From NCBI RefSeq assembly GCF_002080455.1, contig NZ_CP020555.1, positions 6,484,501 through 6,548,500 on the forward strand: 64,000 nt of DNA, in the 5' to 3' direction. A program made the position numbers and the translations under genes. The notes beneath the pieces are model-generated. The model did no database searches. It was not told where the DNA came from and saw nothing but the letters and a program-made list of their open reading frames with translations. Shown piece after piece: positions 50,599 through 60,135 of this stretch (position 1 is its first letter; the number at the start of each line of letters is the position of its first letter). The stretch is from Streptomyces sp. Sge12 (GTDB lineage: Bacteria > Actinomycetota > Actinomycetes > Streptomycetales > Streptomycetaceae).

Positions 50599-51501
50599 GT
50601 GAGCGACCACCACGCCGAGCACCCCGCGTGGAGCGAGCCCGACGCGCCGTCGGCTCCCGCCGCGCCCGCCGCCGTCGCGGCGGTGACCCCCGCCGACGCC
50701 GCCGACGCGGCCCGGCTCGTCGCCTTCGGGCTGCAGCCCAAGCTGCTCCCCGCCCGTGACGCCGAGTACGCGGAGCTGCTCCGCCGCTACCGCGAGGACC
50801 CCGCCTTCGGCCGTCTCGCCGACGCCGTCGCCACCGGCCTCGGCCTCGTCGTCCTGGAGGTGTCCCCGCGCGCCGGCATGGCCGTGGCCGCCGACGAGGA
50901 CTCCGTCTTCGCCGTCCGGATGGGCGACTACGCCCGCCGTACCGCCGCCGACTCCGCCGACCGCTTCCTGCACGGCCTCGCCAACCTCGCCGTCGCCGCC
51001 CTGGCCTTCCCGCGCCCCGAGGACCTCGCCGACGACGGCTACATCGGCCGCATCACCGTCAACGGGGTCGACGCCTTCGTCCGGCAGACCTGCCGCCGCC
51101 TGGAGGAGCGCGCCGAGGAGCTCGGCGAGAACACCGACCCGGCCTCCGACGCCCCCGGCCTGGAGGCCGCCTGGCGCGTCTACGCCCGCCGCAGCGCGAC
51201 CGGCGCCACCAAGGACGCCCGCCGCCTCGCCGGCTCCACCACCGGCATCGTCGGCAAGGCGGCCGCCTTCCTCACCGACTCCGGTTTCCTCCAGCGCACC
51301 GGGGACGAGGCCGGTGGCACCTACCGCACCACCCCCCGCTACCAGCTCCAGGTCCGTGACATGGCGGGCAGCGCGGCGATGGCCGAGCTGCTGGAGCTCG
51401 GCGTGGTCGCCGTCACCGACGGCTCCGCCACCCTGCTGCCGCCGCCCGAGGGCGACGACCTGGACCTGGCCGCCGACGCGGGACTTCCCTTCCACGCCTG
51501 A
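50599..51501 (+). CDS. Unrecognised protein 2 of an SMC-like operon (MksE/KITE-like by position)
   Basis: The 300-aa protein has an Ala/Pro-rich N-terminus of about 35 residues. Helical segments with winged-helix-like character follow, for example AGSTTGIVGKAAAFLTDSGFLQRTGDEAGGTYRTTPRYQLQVRDM at about 215 to 260, where the helix-helix-beta hairpin order fits a winged helix. The MksE/MukE/JetB (KITE) subunits of SMC-like complexes are winged-helix proteins of about this size placed just before the SMC gene. The ATG or GTG region at 50599 follows a GAGGAG site. Assignment to KITE is inference. Confidence 0.6.
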   Translation: MSDHHAEHPAWSEPDAPSAPAAPAAVAAVTPADAADAARLVAFGLQPKLLPARDAEYAELLRRYREDPAFGRLADAVATGLGLVVLEVSPRAGMAVAADEDSVFAVRMGDYARRTAADSADRFLHGLANLAVAALAFPRPEDLADDGYIGRITVNGVDAFVRQTCRRLEERAEELGENTDPASDAPGLEAAWRVYARRSATGATKDARRLAGSTTGIVGKAAAFLTDSGFLQRTGDEAGGTYRTTPRYQLQVRDMAGSAAMAELLELGVVAVTDGSATLLPPPEGDDLDLAADAGLPFHA

Positions 51502-51573
51502 GCCCCCGGCCCCGCACCCCGCGCCCGATCCCGTACGCCCTGCCTCACCCAGACACCACGAGAGTCCGCCGCC

Positions 51574-54500
51574 ATGTACGAGCTGTCCCGGATCCGCCTC
51601 TACTCCATCGGGCCCGCCGGTGCGCGCTACGCCGACACCGTGCTCGACCTGCGCGGAGTCGGCGAGCCGGTGCCCCATCCGGCGCCGACGCAGGCGGAGT
51701 TCTTCGAGGACGAGCCCACGGGGCCGCCGCGCCGCCCCGCGCCCGCCGGCGTGCTCTTCCTGGAGAACGGCGGCGGCAAGTCCGTACTGCTCAAGCTGAT
51801 CTTCTCGGTGATGCTGCCGGGCCACCGCAACACCCTCGGCGGCGCCAGCTCCGGCGTCCTGCGCAAGTTCCTGCTCGCCGACGACTGCGGCCACGTCGCC
51901 CTGGAGTGGCAGCACACCCAGACCGGTGAGTGCGTCGTCGTCGGCAAGGTCAGCGAATGGCGCGGCCGCCAGGTCTCGAACGACCCGCGCAAGTTCGCCG
52001 AGGCCTGGTACTCCTTCCGTCCCGGCCCCGGCCTGAGCCTCGACAGCCTGCCCGTCGCCGAGGCCACCTCCGTACGCCCGCCCGTCGAAGGCGCCTCCGG
52101 TGCCCAGGGGCGCCGCCGCACGATGAAGGGCTTCCGCGACGCCCTCACCGAGGCCGGAAAGGTGTACCCGCACCTGGAGGTGTACTTCGAGGAGATCCAC
52201 GACCGCTGGAACGAGCACCTCACCGAGGTCGGCCTCGACCCCGAACTCTTCCGCTACCAGCGAGAGATGAACGCCGACGAGGGCGAGGCGGCCGGCCTCT
52301 TCGCGGTCAAGAAGGACTCCGACTTCACCGACCTCCTGCTGCGCGCCGTCACCGACACCCGCGACACGGACGGCCTCGCCGACCTCGTCCACGGCTTCGG
52401 CAACAAGCTCGGCCGCCGCGCCGAGCTGATGGCCGAACGGGACTTCACCGCCGGCTCGGTGGACCTGCTCACCCGCATCGTCGAGGCCGCCCAGGCCCGC
52501 TCCCGGCTGCGTGACGTCCACGCGGGCGCCGAACGCCGTACGCGCACCCTCGCCCGCCGGCTGTCCGCCCGCGCCGCCGAGGAGCGCGGCCGGGCCGCCG
52601 ACCTCGCCCAGCAGGTCACCGGCGCCGCCCACCAGGTCACCGCCGCCGAGTCCGCCCGCACCCGCAGTGCGGCCGTCTCCGCCGAACTCGCCTACCGGCA
52701 CGCTTCGCTGGCCCTGACCGTCGCCGACAAGGCCGCCGCCGCGCAGCGCCGCGAGCTCCTCGAGGCCCGCACGCTCCACTCCGCCTGGCAGGCCGCCGAG
52801 AACGTGCTGCGCCACCGCGCCGCCGCCGACCGCTCCGCCCGGGTCGCTGCCGCGATCCTGGAGGCCGAGCGGGACGCCGCCCCGGCCCTGGCCGCCCGTG
52901 CCACCGCCGCCGGCGAGCTCGTCCGCGCCCTGCACACCGCCGCCGAGCACGGCGAGCGGCTCGCCAACGAGGAGGAGGAGCGTTCCGCCGCCCTCCAGGC
53001 CACCGGCGAGGACGCCCACCGCGACGCCACCGCCGCCGCCACGGCCGCCCAGCGGGCCCGCAGCGAGGCCGAGCACCTGCGCTCGCGGCTCGCCGAGGTC
53101 CAGCAGGAGACCGCCGAGGCCGTGCGTGCCGGCTGGCTCGACGACACCGCCCCCGACGCCGACCCGGCCCGCGCGGCCCTCGCCGCCACCGACGCCGAGA
53201 AGAGCGCCGTTGCCGCCTGGGACGAGTCCCGGGAAGCCGCCCGTGCCGCCGCCGAAGCCGCCCGCGAGGCCGCCGCAGCGGAATCCCGCGCCGAACTCAC
53301 CGCCGCCCGCGCCGCGGACGCCGCCGACGCGGCCGAGGCCGCCCACGGCGCGGAGCACCGGGCCGCGGCCTCCCTCGCCGCCGCGCCGCGCCTGGCGGAG
53401 CTGCTGGGCCTCCCGCAGGTCCCCGATGCCTTCCTCCCGCACCCGCGCGCCGGTGCGCAGGCCGACGCGGCCGTCGCGGCCACCTCCTCCGGCGCTGCCG
53501 GACACCCCGGCACCGCCACCGCGTCCCCCGGCCACACCGTGGCCGCCGGCGGCAGCGGGCTGACCGTCGCCGACCTCGACCGCAACGCCGACGACCTGCG
53601 CACCCTGCTCACCGACGGGGTCGCCGCGGCCGAACGCCAGCTCTTCGAGCTCCGCACCGCCGCCGCCGACGACGCCCGCATCCTCGGCGCGCTCGGCGAC
53701 GGCGGACTGCTGCCGCCCGGCCCGGACGTCCTCGCCACCGTCGAGTACCTCGGCGAGCACGGCATCCCCGCCCTGCCCGGCTGGCGCTACCTCGCCCAGT
53801 CCGTGGACCCCGCCGACCACGCCGCCGTCCTCGCCGCCCGTCCCGAACTCGTCGACGGCGTCGTCATCACCGACCCCGACACCCACGGCCGGGCCCGCGA
53901 GGTCCTCTCCGGCGCCGCCCTGCTGCCCCGTTCCACCGTCGCCGTCGGTACGGCCGCCGCCCTGCTGGCCCCGCTGCCGCCGGCCGGCGACGACGCCGAC
54001 TCCGGGGTGTTCCTCGTACCGCCGAACCCGGCCATGCACGACGAGCACGCCGCCGACGAGGAGCGCCAGGCGCTGCGGGCCCGCGCCGCCGCCCGCGACA
54101 CCGAGATCCGCGACCTCGCCGCCCGCCTCGGCGGCGACCGCGAGCTCGCCGCCCGTCTCGCCTCCTGGCGCACCGGCTGCCCGCCCGGCCGCCTCACCGA
54201 ACTCGCGGAAGCGGCCGCGGCCGCCCGGATGTTCGCCGAGGAGGCCGACGCCGAGCTCGCGGAGGCCCGTACCGTGCGCGCCGAGGCCGACGAGGCCGCC
54301 GCCGACGCGGCCCGCGTCCGCGAGGAGCGCCAGGACACCGCCCAGCGCGCCCGCCGCGTCGCCGACGCCCTCGCGGGACTGGCCTTCCGGCTGCGCGAGC
54401 GCGCCGGCTGGCAGGCCAAGCTCCGCGAACTCGCCGACGACGCCGCCGAGTTCGAGGCCCGCGCCGAGGTGTGCCTGGACCGGGCGCGCGCGGCCGACGA

Positions 54501-56277
54501 GGACCGCCGGGCCGCCCAGCGCGCCGCCGACGACGCCCGCCGCACCGCGCGCGCCCTGCGCGCCGAACGTGCCGAGATCGCCGGCGCCCCCGACCGGCTG
54601 CCCGACGGCGACGGCCCGCGCGCGCCCCTGCCCGACCTGCGCGAGGCCTACCGCGCCGCCTCCCAGCTCTACGAGAAGGTCGGCGTCGGCGCCGACCTGC
54701 GCGCCGAACAGGCCCGCGCCGAGAGCGACGAGAGCGCCGCCCTCGCCGAACTGGACCGCCTCACCAACAAGGTCCGCACCCGGGCCGCCCAGCTCCTCGA
54801 AGGCACCGACGGCGCCGACGGCCCCTCCCGGCAGGCCGCGGCCGCCCGCGCCGAGGCGCTCGTGCAGATGCTGGAGACCCGCGCGTCCACCGCGAGCGAG
54901 CAGCTCGGCCGACTCCGAGGCGAGGCCGAACGGCACGCCCCCGCCGAGGGGGAGGCGCACACCGAGCTGCCCGAGGAACTCGTCCCCGAAGACGTCGAGC
55001 AGGCCCAGGCCCTGCTGCGTACGGCCACCGCCCAGCTCGCCGCCCACACCGCGGCCGTGGAGAGCGCCCGGGCCGCCCACGCGGACCTGCTGCGCGCCCA
55101 CCGCACCGCCGAGGACGGCGCCGGCGGCTTCGACGAGACCGCGGCGCTGCTGCGGGACCTGCTGCGCGACCACACCCACCAGGACGACGAGCAGGAGCCG
55201 GTGCCCCACCCGGGCACCCTGGAGGAGGCCCGCCAGTCGGCCACCGAGGCCCGCCGCTCCCTGCGCGGCTGCTCGGCCGACCTCTCCGCCGCCGAGTCCG
55301 CGGTGCGCGAGGCGAGCGACATCCTGGTCCGGCACGCCAACGCCACCCGCTACGAGCAGGTACGCACCCCCGCGCGCCAGCAGATCCGCGAACTGCCCGC
55401 CTCCGCGCTGCCCGAGCACGCGGCGGCCTGGGCCGCGGCCTTCGCGCCCCGGCTGCGCGTCCTCACCGACGAGCTGGCGCAGCTGGAGCGCAACCGCGAC
55501 AGCATCGTCGACCGGCTGCGCGGCCTCGTCGAGTCGGCCCTGGCCACGCTCCGCTCCGCGCAGCGGCTCTCGCAGCTGCCGGAGGGGCTCGGCGAATGGT
55601 CGGGCCAGGAGTTCCTGCGGATCCGTTTCGAGGAGCCCGACCAGGCCACCTTGACCGAGCGGCTCGGTGAGGTCATCGACGAGGCGACCCGCGCGGCCGT
55701 GAAGAAGAACAGCAGCGCCTCCTTCGGCGAGGGGCGCCGTGACGGCATGTCCCTGCTGCTGCGGGGTGTCCAGGCGGCCCTGGAGCCCAAGGGCATCTCG
55801 GTGGAGATCCTCAAGCCGGACGCGGTGCTGCGCGCCGAGCGGGTGCCGGTCGGGCAGATGGGCGACGTGTTCTCCGGCGGGCAGCTGCTGACCGCCGCGA
55901 TCGCGCTGTACTGCACGATGGCGGCGCTGCGCAGCAACGACCGCGGCCGCGACAAGCACCGGCACGCGGGCACGCTGTTCCTGGACAACCCGATCGGCCG
56001 CGCGAACGCCACGTACCTGCTGGAGCTCCAGCGGGCCGTCTCCGACGCGCTCGGCGTCCAACTGCTGTACACGACGGGCCTGTTCGACACCACGGCGCTC
56101 GCCGAGTTCCCGCTGGTGATCCGGCTGCGCAATGACGCGGACCTGCGGGCCGGGCTGAAGTACATCAGCGTCGAGGAACACCTGCGCCCGGGGCTGCCGC
56201 AGCAGTCCCCCGAGGAGGAGACCATCCACGGCGAGATCACGGCCACCCGGATGTTCCGCCGCAGCGGCGTCTCCTGA
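51574..56277 (+). CDS. SMC-like coiled-coil ATPase (MukB/MksB/JetC-like architecture)
   Basis: The 1567-aa protein has the split-head layout of SMC proteins. The Walker A is FLENGGGKSV (about 62-71). Coiled coil rich in Ala, Glu and Arg runs about 320 to 690, and a globular hinge-like centre about 690 to 840 (ILGALGDGGLLPPGPDVL, then GWRYLAQSVDPADHAAV). Further coiled coil runs about 840 to 1380. The signature motif VFSGGQLLTAAIAL lies near 1432, and Walker B TLFLDNPIG near 1468 to 1475. In Walker B, Asn1472 stands where SMC and Rad50 have the catalytic Glu. It is the last gene of the operon, 72 bases after the second. It is not a standard SMC (those are about 1180 aa) nor the TIGR02680 JetC type as far as I can judge. 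A role in DNA loop extrusion, chromosome organisation or defence is inferred. Confidence 0.82.
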   Translation: MYELSRIRLYSIGPAGARYADTVLDLRGVGEPVPHPAPTQAEFFEDEPTGPPRRPAPAGVLFLENGGGKSVLLKLIFSVMLPGHRNTLGGASSGVLRKFLLADDCGHVALEWQHTQTGECVVVGKVSEWRGRQVSNDPRKFAEAWYSFRPGPGLSLDSLPVAEATSVRPPVEGASGAQGRRRTMKGFRDALTEAGKVYPHLEVYFEEIHDRWNEHLTEVGLDPELFRYQREMNADEGEAAGLFAVKKDSDFTDLLLRAVTDTRDTDGLADLVHGFGNKLGRRAELMAERDFTAGSVDLLTRIVEAAQARSRLRDVHAGAERRTRTLARRLSARAAEERGRAADLAQQVTGAAHQVTAAESARTRSAAVSAELAYRHASLALTVADKAAAAQRRELLEARTLHSAWQAAENVLRHRAAADRSARVAAAILEAERDAAPALAARATAAGELVRALHTAAEHGERLANEEEERSAALQATGEDAHRDATAAATAAQRARSEAEHLRSRLAEVQQETAEAVRAGWLDDTAPDADPARAALAATDAEKSAVAAWDESREAARAAAEAAREAAAAESRAELTAARAADAADAAEAAHGAEHRAAASLAAAPRLAELLGLPQVPDAFLPHPRAGAQADAAVAATSSGAAGHPGTATASPGHTVAAGGSGLTVADLDRNADDLRTLLTDGVAAAERQLFELRTAAADDARILGALGDGGLLPPGPDVLATVEYLGEHGIPALPGWRYLAQSVDPADHAAVLAARPELVDGVVITDPDTHGRAREVLSGAALLPRSTVAVGTAAALLAPLPPAGDDADSGVFLVPPNPAMHDEHAADEERQALRARAAARDTEIRDLAARLGGDRELAARLASWRTGCPPGRLTELAEAAAAARMFAEEADAELAEARTVRAEADEAAADAARVREERQDTAQRARRVADALAGLAFRLRERAGWQAKLRELADDAAEFEARAEVCLDRARAADEDRRAAQRAADDARRTARALRAERAEIAGAPDRLPDGDGPRAPLPDLREAYRAASQLYEKVGVGADLRAEQARAESDESAALAELDRLTNKVRTRAAQLLEGTDGADGPSRQAAAARAEALVQMLETRASTASEQLGRLRGEAERHAPAEGEAHTELPEELVPEDVEQAQALLRTATAQLAAHTAAVESARAAHADLLRAHRTAEDGAGGFDETAALLRDLLRDHTHQDDEQEPVPHPGTLEEARQSATEARRSLRGCSADLSAAESAVREASDILVRHANATRYEQVRTPARQQIRELPASALPEHAAAWAAAFAPRLRVLTDELAQLERNRDSIVDRLRGLVESALATLRSAQRLSQLPEGLGEWSGQEFLRIRFEEPDQATLTERLGEVIDEATRAAVKKNSSASFGEGRRDGMSLLLRGVQAALEPKGISVEILKPDAVLRAERVPVGQMGDVFSGGQLLTAAIALYCTMAALRSNDRGRDKHRHAGTLFLDNPIGRANATYLLELQRAVSDALGVQLLYTTGLFDTTALAEFPLVIRLRNDADLRAGLKYISVEEHLRPGLPQQSPEEETIHGEITATRMFRRSGVS

Positions 56278-56301
56278 CTGCGGCGCCCGCGGGCGCCGCA
56301 G
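56278..56301. terminator. Terminator of the SMC-like operon
   Basis: CTGCGGCGCCCG and CGGGCGCCGCAG form a perfect 24-bp palindrome starting at the base after the stop codon. Two further copies of the right half (TCCGGGCGCCGC) follow directly at 56302-56330. Confidence 0.75.
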
Positions 56302-56371
56302 TCCGGGCGCCGCAGTCCGGGCGCCGCGGCCCGGCGGGCGCGGCCCGGGTGGTGCCGCGCGCGGGCGGGCG

Positions 56372-56845
56372 TCAGCGGGTGGAGTAGCGCCCGGAGGCCG
56401 CCAGAGGGCCGTCCTCGCGGGGTATTCGGCCCGCGGCGGCCTCCCGGGCCCTGGGGGCCTTCCGGTCCGCCCGTGAGGCCCGGCGGGCCTCACGGCGGAG
56501 CCTGCGCGCCGTGCTGCTCGGCTCCGACAGGACTCCGTAGCGCTGGTTCCACATCTGGCGGGTGATCAACACGTCCAGCACCCCCCAGGTGGCCACGATC
56601 GTCCCCGCTATCGCGCCGAGCGCCATCGGCAGGGCCAGCCACGACCCGGTCAGGGTCAGGAAGAACGTGATCGTCGCCTGGGTCAGCGTGACGGACACGA
56701 TCAGCACCGCCCGCACCGCGCTGGTCCGTACCGGATCCGGCATCCGGTGCCGCCGGGCCGGCTCCTCGACCCACAGTCCCCGCCCGGTCGCGCCCGCCCC
56801 CGCGTCCGCTCCCGCTCCCGTACCGCCGACTTCGTACCTGCTCAT
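56372..56845 (-). CDS. Small membrane protein with two transmembrane segments
   Basis: The 157-aa protein is unrecognised. After about 40 hydrophilic residues there are two hydrophobic segments (about 46 to 65 and 70 to 92: VLIVSVTLTQATITFFLTLTG and LALPMALGAIAGTIVATWGVLDV). A basic Arg/Ala-rich cytoplasmic tail follows. I chose the ATG at 56845 (MSRYEVGG); an upstream ATG at 56878, preceded by AAGGA, is an alternative. It is convergent with the SMC-like operon. Confidence 0.65.
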   Translation of the reverse strand: MSRYEVGGTGAGADAGAGATGRGLWVEEPARRHRMPDPVRTSAVRAVLIVSVTLTQATITFFLTLTGSWLALPMALGAIAGTIVATWGVLDVLITRQMWNQRYGVLSEPSSTARRLRREARRASRADRKAPRAREAAAGRIPREDGPLAASGRYSTR

Positions 56846-57294
56846 GGTCCGCTCACTCCCCACCGCGCGGTCCGCCATGTCCTTGCGTCGCTTCCACTCA
56901 CCACGTCACTCACCACGTCGCTCGTCACGTCCACCCATGACGTCTACCCACGACGCCGGATCCGACGTGCCCCCTCGAACAGAGAGACGTTCGGCGGTGC
57001 CGAGAGATTCCCGCATCGCGGATGCCTCCACGAGCCGAAATGATCGCGGAACGAACAATTCCAGCCATCCATCGGGTTGCAGGAAGGGAGGCCTCACCAA
57101 GTGTCATCTGCCACATAACGGGCTGCACTTGACCGGAAGTGTCGGACAACTGGTGATCTTCGCACCGGAGGCAGGCCGAAAACGTCCGGACACGCCTTCG
57201 AAGCTGCTCCCCAGCAGTAGTAGGCTCACGCCGTTTAAATGACGGAACACCGACCCCCGGTAACGGGGTTGACCTGGGGGAGGCTGGGGAGGCC
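56846..57294. other. Promoter region of the conservon
   Basis: These 449 bases hold no credible gene. A series of CACGTCACTCACCACGTC-type repeats (CACGTC every 9 to 12 bases) lies at 56894-56945, close to the start of the divergent membrane-protein gene. GC content falls towards 57240, where the conservon promoter should be, but I could not fix its boxes. Confidence 0.5.
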
Positions 57295-60135
57295 ATGCGC
57301 TTTCGCGGGAAGTCCATCCGCCGGAAGATCGTGGCGTTGCTCCTTGTGCCGCTCGTCTCCCTGACCGCGCTCTGGGGCTTCGCCACGGTCATCACCGGCC
57401 GTGAAGCCATCCAACTCTTCGACGTGGCCTACGTCATCGACAAGGTCGGCTACCCGATCGAGGACGTCGCCCGCGTCATCCAGAAGGAACGGCGCCAGAC
57501 CCTCGTCGTCCTCGGCGACCCCCGGGCCGCCACCGCCACGGCCGAACTCACCAAGCGCCGGGCCGAGACCGACGAAGCCGTCGAGGCGATCAGCGTCAGC
57601 GCCCGCGACCCCAAGGTCATCGACGAGCTGAGCACGCAGAGCGCCCAGCGCCTGCGCTCGATCGTCTCCGCCTTCCAGGGCATCGGCTCCATGCGCCGCT
57701 CCGTCGACCAGAACGCCCTGGACCCCAGCCAGGCCCTGGACCTCTACAACCGGCTGGTCGACCCCTGCTACGACTTCCTCATGAACCTCCACGGCCTGGA
57801 CAACGTGGAGGTGGACAAGGAAGGCCGCGCCCTCGTCGGCATCAGCCGCGCCCGCGAACTGCTCTCCCGCGAGGACGCCGTCATCGCCTCCGCGCTCGCC
57901 GCGCGCAACGTGACCGCCCCCGACGTGCGCCACGTCTCCGACTTCGCCGCCAACCGCACCCTGCTCTACGAGTTCAACCTCGTGACCCTCCCGGCCGACG
58001 ACCGGGAGCGCTTCGAGCAGTACTGGAAGGACCCCGCGACCAAGCCCCTGCGCGACGCCGAGGAGCGCTTCATAGCCGGCGGCGCGGTCAACAAGCCGCG
58101 CACCGTCACCGCCGCCCAGTGGGACGAGGCCGCGGGCAAGGTCCTCGAGGACCTGGCGGCCATGAACACCGCCGCCGGCGACCGCTACCAGGAGCGCATC
58201 GAGCCCGTCGCCCGGGACGTCATGGTCCAGGCCGCCGCGGCCGGCATCCTCGGCTTCCTCGCCCTGATCGTGTCCCTGATCCTCTCCGTGCGCATCGGCC
58301 GCGACCTGGTCCGCGACCTGTCCCGGCTCCGCAAGGAGGCCCACGAGGCCTCCGGCGTCCGGCTGCCCAGCGTGATGCGCCGCCTCGCCGCCGGCGAACA
58401 GGTGGACGTGGAGACCGAGTCCCCCCACCTCGAGTACGAGAAGGACGAGGTCGGCCAGGTCGGCCAGGCCCTCAACACCCTCCAGCGCGCCGCCGTCGAG
58501 GCCGCCGTCAAGCAGGCCGACCTGCGCCGCGGCGTCTCCGAGGTGTTCGTCAACCTGGCCCGCCGCAACCAGGTGCTGCTGCACCGCCAGCTGACCCTCC
58601 TCGACACCATGGAGCGCCGTACCGAGGACACCGAGGAGCTCGCCGACCTCTTCCGCCTCGACCACATGACCACCCGCATGCGCCGCCACGCCGAGGGCCT
58701 GGTGATCCTGTCCGGCGCCGCGCCCTCCCGCCAGTGGCGCAAGCCCGTCCAGCTGATGGACGTCGTACGGGCCGCCGTCGCCGAGGTCGAGGACTACGAG
58801 CGCATCGAGGTCCGCCGGCTCACCCGCCTGGGCATCGTCGGCCCGGCCGTCGCCGACATCACCCACCTCATCGCCGAACTCCTGGAGAACGCCACCGTGT
58901 TCTCGCCGCCGCACACCGCGGTCCAGGTGCACGGCGAGCGCGTCGCCAACGGCTTCACCCTGGAGATCCACGACCGCGGCCTCGGCATGACCCCGGAGGC
59001 GCTGCTCGACGCGAACCTCCGGCTCGCCGAGACCCCCGAGTTCGAACTCTCCGACACCGACCGCCTCGGCCTGTTCGTCGTCAGCCGCCTCGCGCAGCGC
59101 CACAACGTCAAGGTCGTCCTCCAGCCCAGCCCGTACGGGGGCACCACCGCGGTGGTCTTCCTGCCCGTGGCCCTGCTGACCGAGGCCCCCGAGACCAACG
59201 GCGCCGGCGCGCGGTTCGACGGCGCCCGGGCCGCCGCCAAGCCCGGCAGGTCCGAGAAGGCCGGCCACCTGGGCAGGGGCGCGGCCGAGCGCTCCGCACC
59301 CGCCGTCATGGAGCGCACCCCCTCGGGCCGCCCCCTGCCCGCGGCCGAACTGCGCGGCCCGGTCGAGCTGGAGGCCCCGCTCGTGGGCGGCGGTCCGAAC
59401 GGCCTGAACGACCTGGACCGCCTCGACGGCCTGGACGATTCCGGGGTGCTCGACGACGCCCCCACGGCGATCACGAGCCGCACCGGCGCCGCCGGCCGTC
59501 CGGTCATGGCGACCCTCGACGACGAGACCCCGCCGAACGGCACCCCGCGCAGCGCCCTGCTGGGCCTGCGTCCGGCGGACCGGCCGCACACCGACCGGCA
59601 CGCCGAGCGCCCGGGTTCCCGCAACGGCGGCGACCGCGACCGCGAGCCGCTGGCGCCCACCGGCCCGGTCCGGCTCGACACCCAGCGCATGGAGGCCTCG
59701 CGGCCGGACGGATCCCGCACCCAGGGCGCCGTACCGCTGCCGCGCCGCCGCCCGACCCCGACTCTGGTCGCCGACCACGGCCGCCGGGTGGAGCCCCGCC
59801 CGGTGTCCGTGGTCCCGCAGCCCGACCCGGCCCCCGCGGCCGGATCCGATGCCGGGGCCGCCGCACCCGCCCCCGGCATCGGCGGCCTGCCCCGCCGGGT
59901 CCGCCAGGCCAGCCTGGCGCCCCAGCTCAAGAAGTCCACGTCCGCCGCATCCGCCGAAGCCGCACCCGACCAGGTGGCCGACCGCGACGCGGAAGACGTA
60001 CGTACGCGCATGTCCGCACTCCAGCGTGGCTGGACGGCGGGCCGCAACCAGCACGCACAGCAGAAGTCCGAGACCGAGGCGGGCACCTCCGCCGCCGGCG
60101 GTCCCGCGAACGAGAACGAAGGGGACGGTCGATGA
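57295..60135 (+). CDS. cvnA: Conservon sensor histidine kinase-like protein CvnA
   Basis: The 946-aa membrane protein has transmembrane helices at about 12 to 32 and 307 to 330, with a NIT-type nitrate/nitrite-sensing domain between them. A HAMP-like stretch follows, and then a helical region with LLHRQLTLLDTME (possible H-box, about 425). The ATPase domain has IAELLENATVFSPP (N-box, about 527) and GLGM and DRLGLFVVSRLA motifs. The long Pro/Arg-rich tail is disordered. In Streptomyces conservons CvnA binds CvnB, CvnC and CvnD to form a membrane complex that recalls eukaryotic G-protein receptors. Its ATG overlaps nothing; its stop overlaps cvnB as ATGA. Confidence 0.93.
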   Translation: MRFRGKSIRRKIVALLLVPLVSLTALWGFATVITGREAIQLFDVAYVIDKVGYPIEDVARVIQKERRQTLVVLGDPRAATATAELTKRRAETDEAVEAISVSARDPKVIDELSTQSAQRLRSIVSAFQGIGSMRRSVDQNALDPSQALDLYNRLVDPCYDFLMNLHGLDNVEVDKEGRALVGISRARELLSREDAVIASALAARNVTAPDVRHVSDFAANRTLLYEFNLVTLPADDRERFEQYWKDPATKPLRDAEERFIAGGAVNKPRTVTAAQWDEAAGKVLEDLAAMNTAAGDRYQERIEPVARDVMVQAAAAGILGFLALIVSLILSVRIGRDLVRDLSRLRKEAHEASGVRLPSVMRRLAAGEQVDVETESPHLEYEKDEVGQVGQALNTLQRAAVEAAVKQADLRRGVSEVFVNLARRNQVLLHRQLTLLDTMERRTEDTEELADLFRLDHMTTRMRRHAEGLVILSGAAPSRQWRKPVQLMDVVRAAVAEVEDYERIEVRRLTRLGIVGPAVADITHLIAELLENATVFSPPHTAVQVHGERVANGFTLEIHDRGLGMTPEALLDANLRLAETPEFELSDTDRLGLFVVSRLAQRHNVKVVLQPSPYGGTTAVVFLPVALLTEAPETNGAGARFDGARAAAKPGRSEKAGHLGRGAAERSAPAVMERTPSGRPLPAAELRGPVELEAPLVGGGPNGLNDLDRLDGLDDSGVLDDAPTAITSRTGAAGRPVMATLDDETPPNGTPRSALLGLRPADRPHTDRHAERPGSRNGGDRDREPLAPTGPVRLDTQRMEASRPDGSRTQGAVPLPRRRPTPTLVADHGRRVEPRPVSVVPQPDPAPAAGSDAGAAAPAPGIGGLPRRVRQASLAPQLKKSTSAASAEAAPDQVADRDAEDVRTRMSALQRGWTAGRNQHAQQKSETEAGTSAAGGPANENEGDGR

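Noticed and set aside
48801..56277. Complete Wadjet (JetABCD) defence system
   Set aside because: No JetD/MksG gene is adjacent, the next genes are a small membrane protein and a conservon, and the proteins do not resemble the TIGR02677-02680 set as I know it. I keep only the SMC-like architecture claim.
50500..56493. Very long minus-strand open frame (1997 codons) antisense to the SMC-like operon
   Set aside because: It is the GC-skew shadow of the plus-strand ATPase. It is Gly/Val/Ala/Leu-rich without domains, and third-position GC favours the plus strand.
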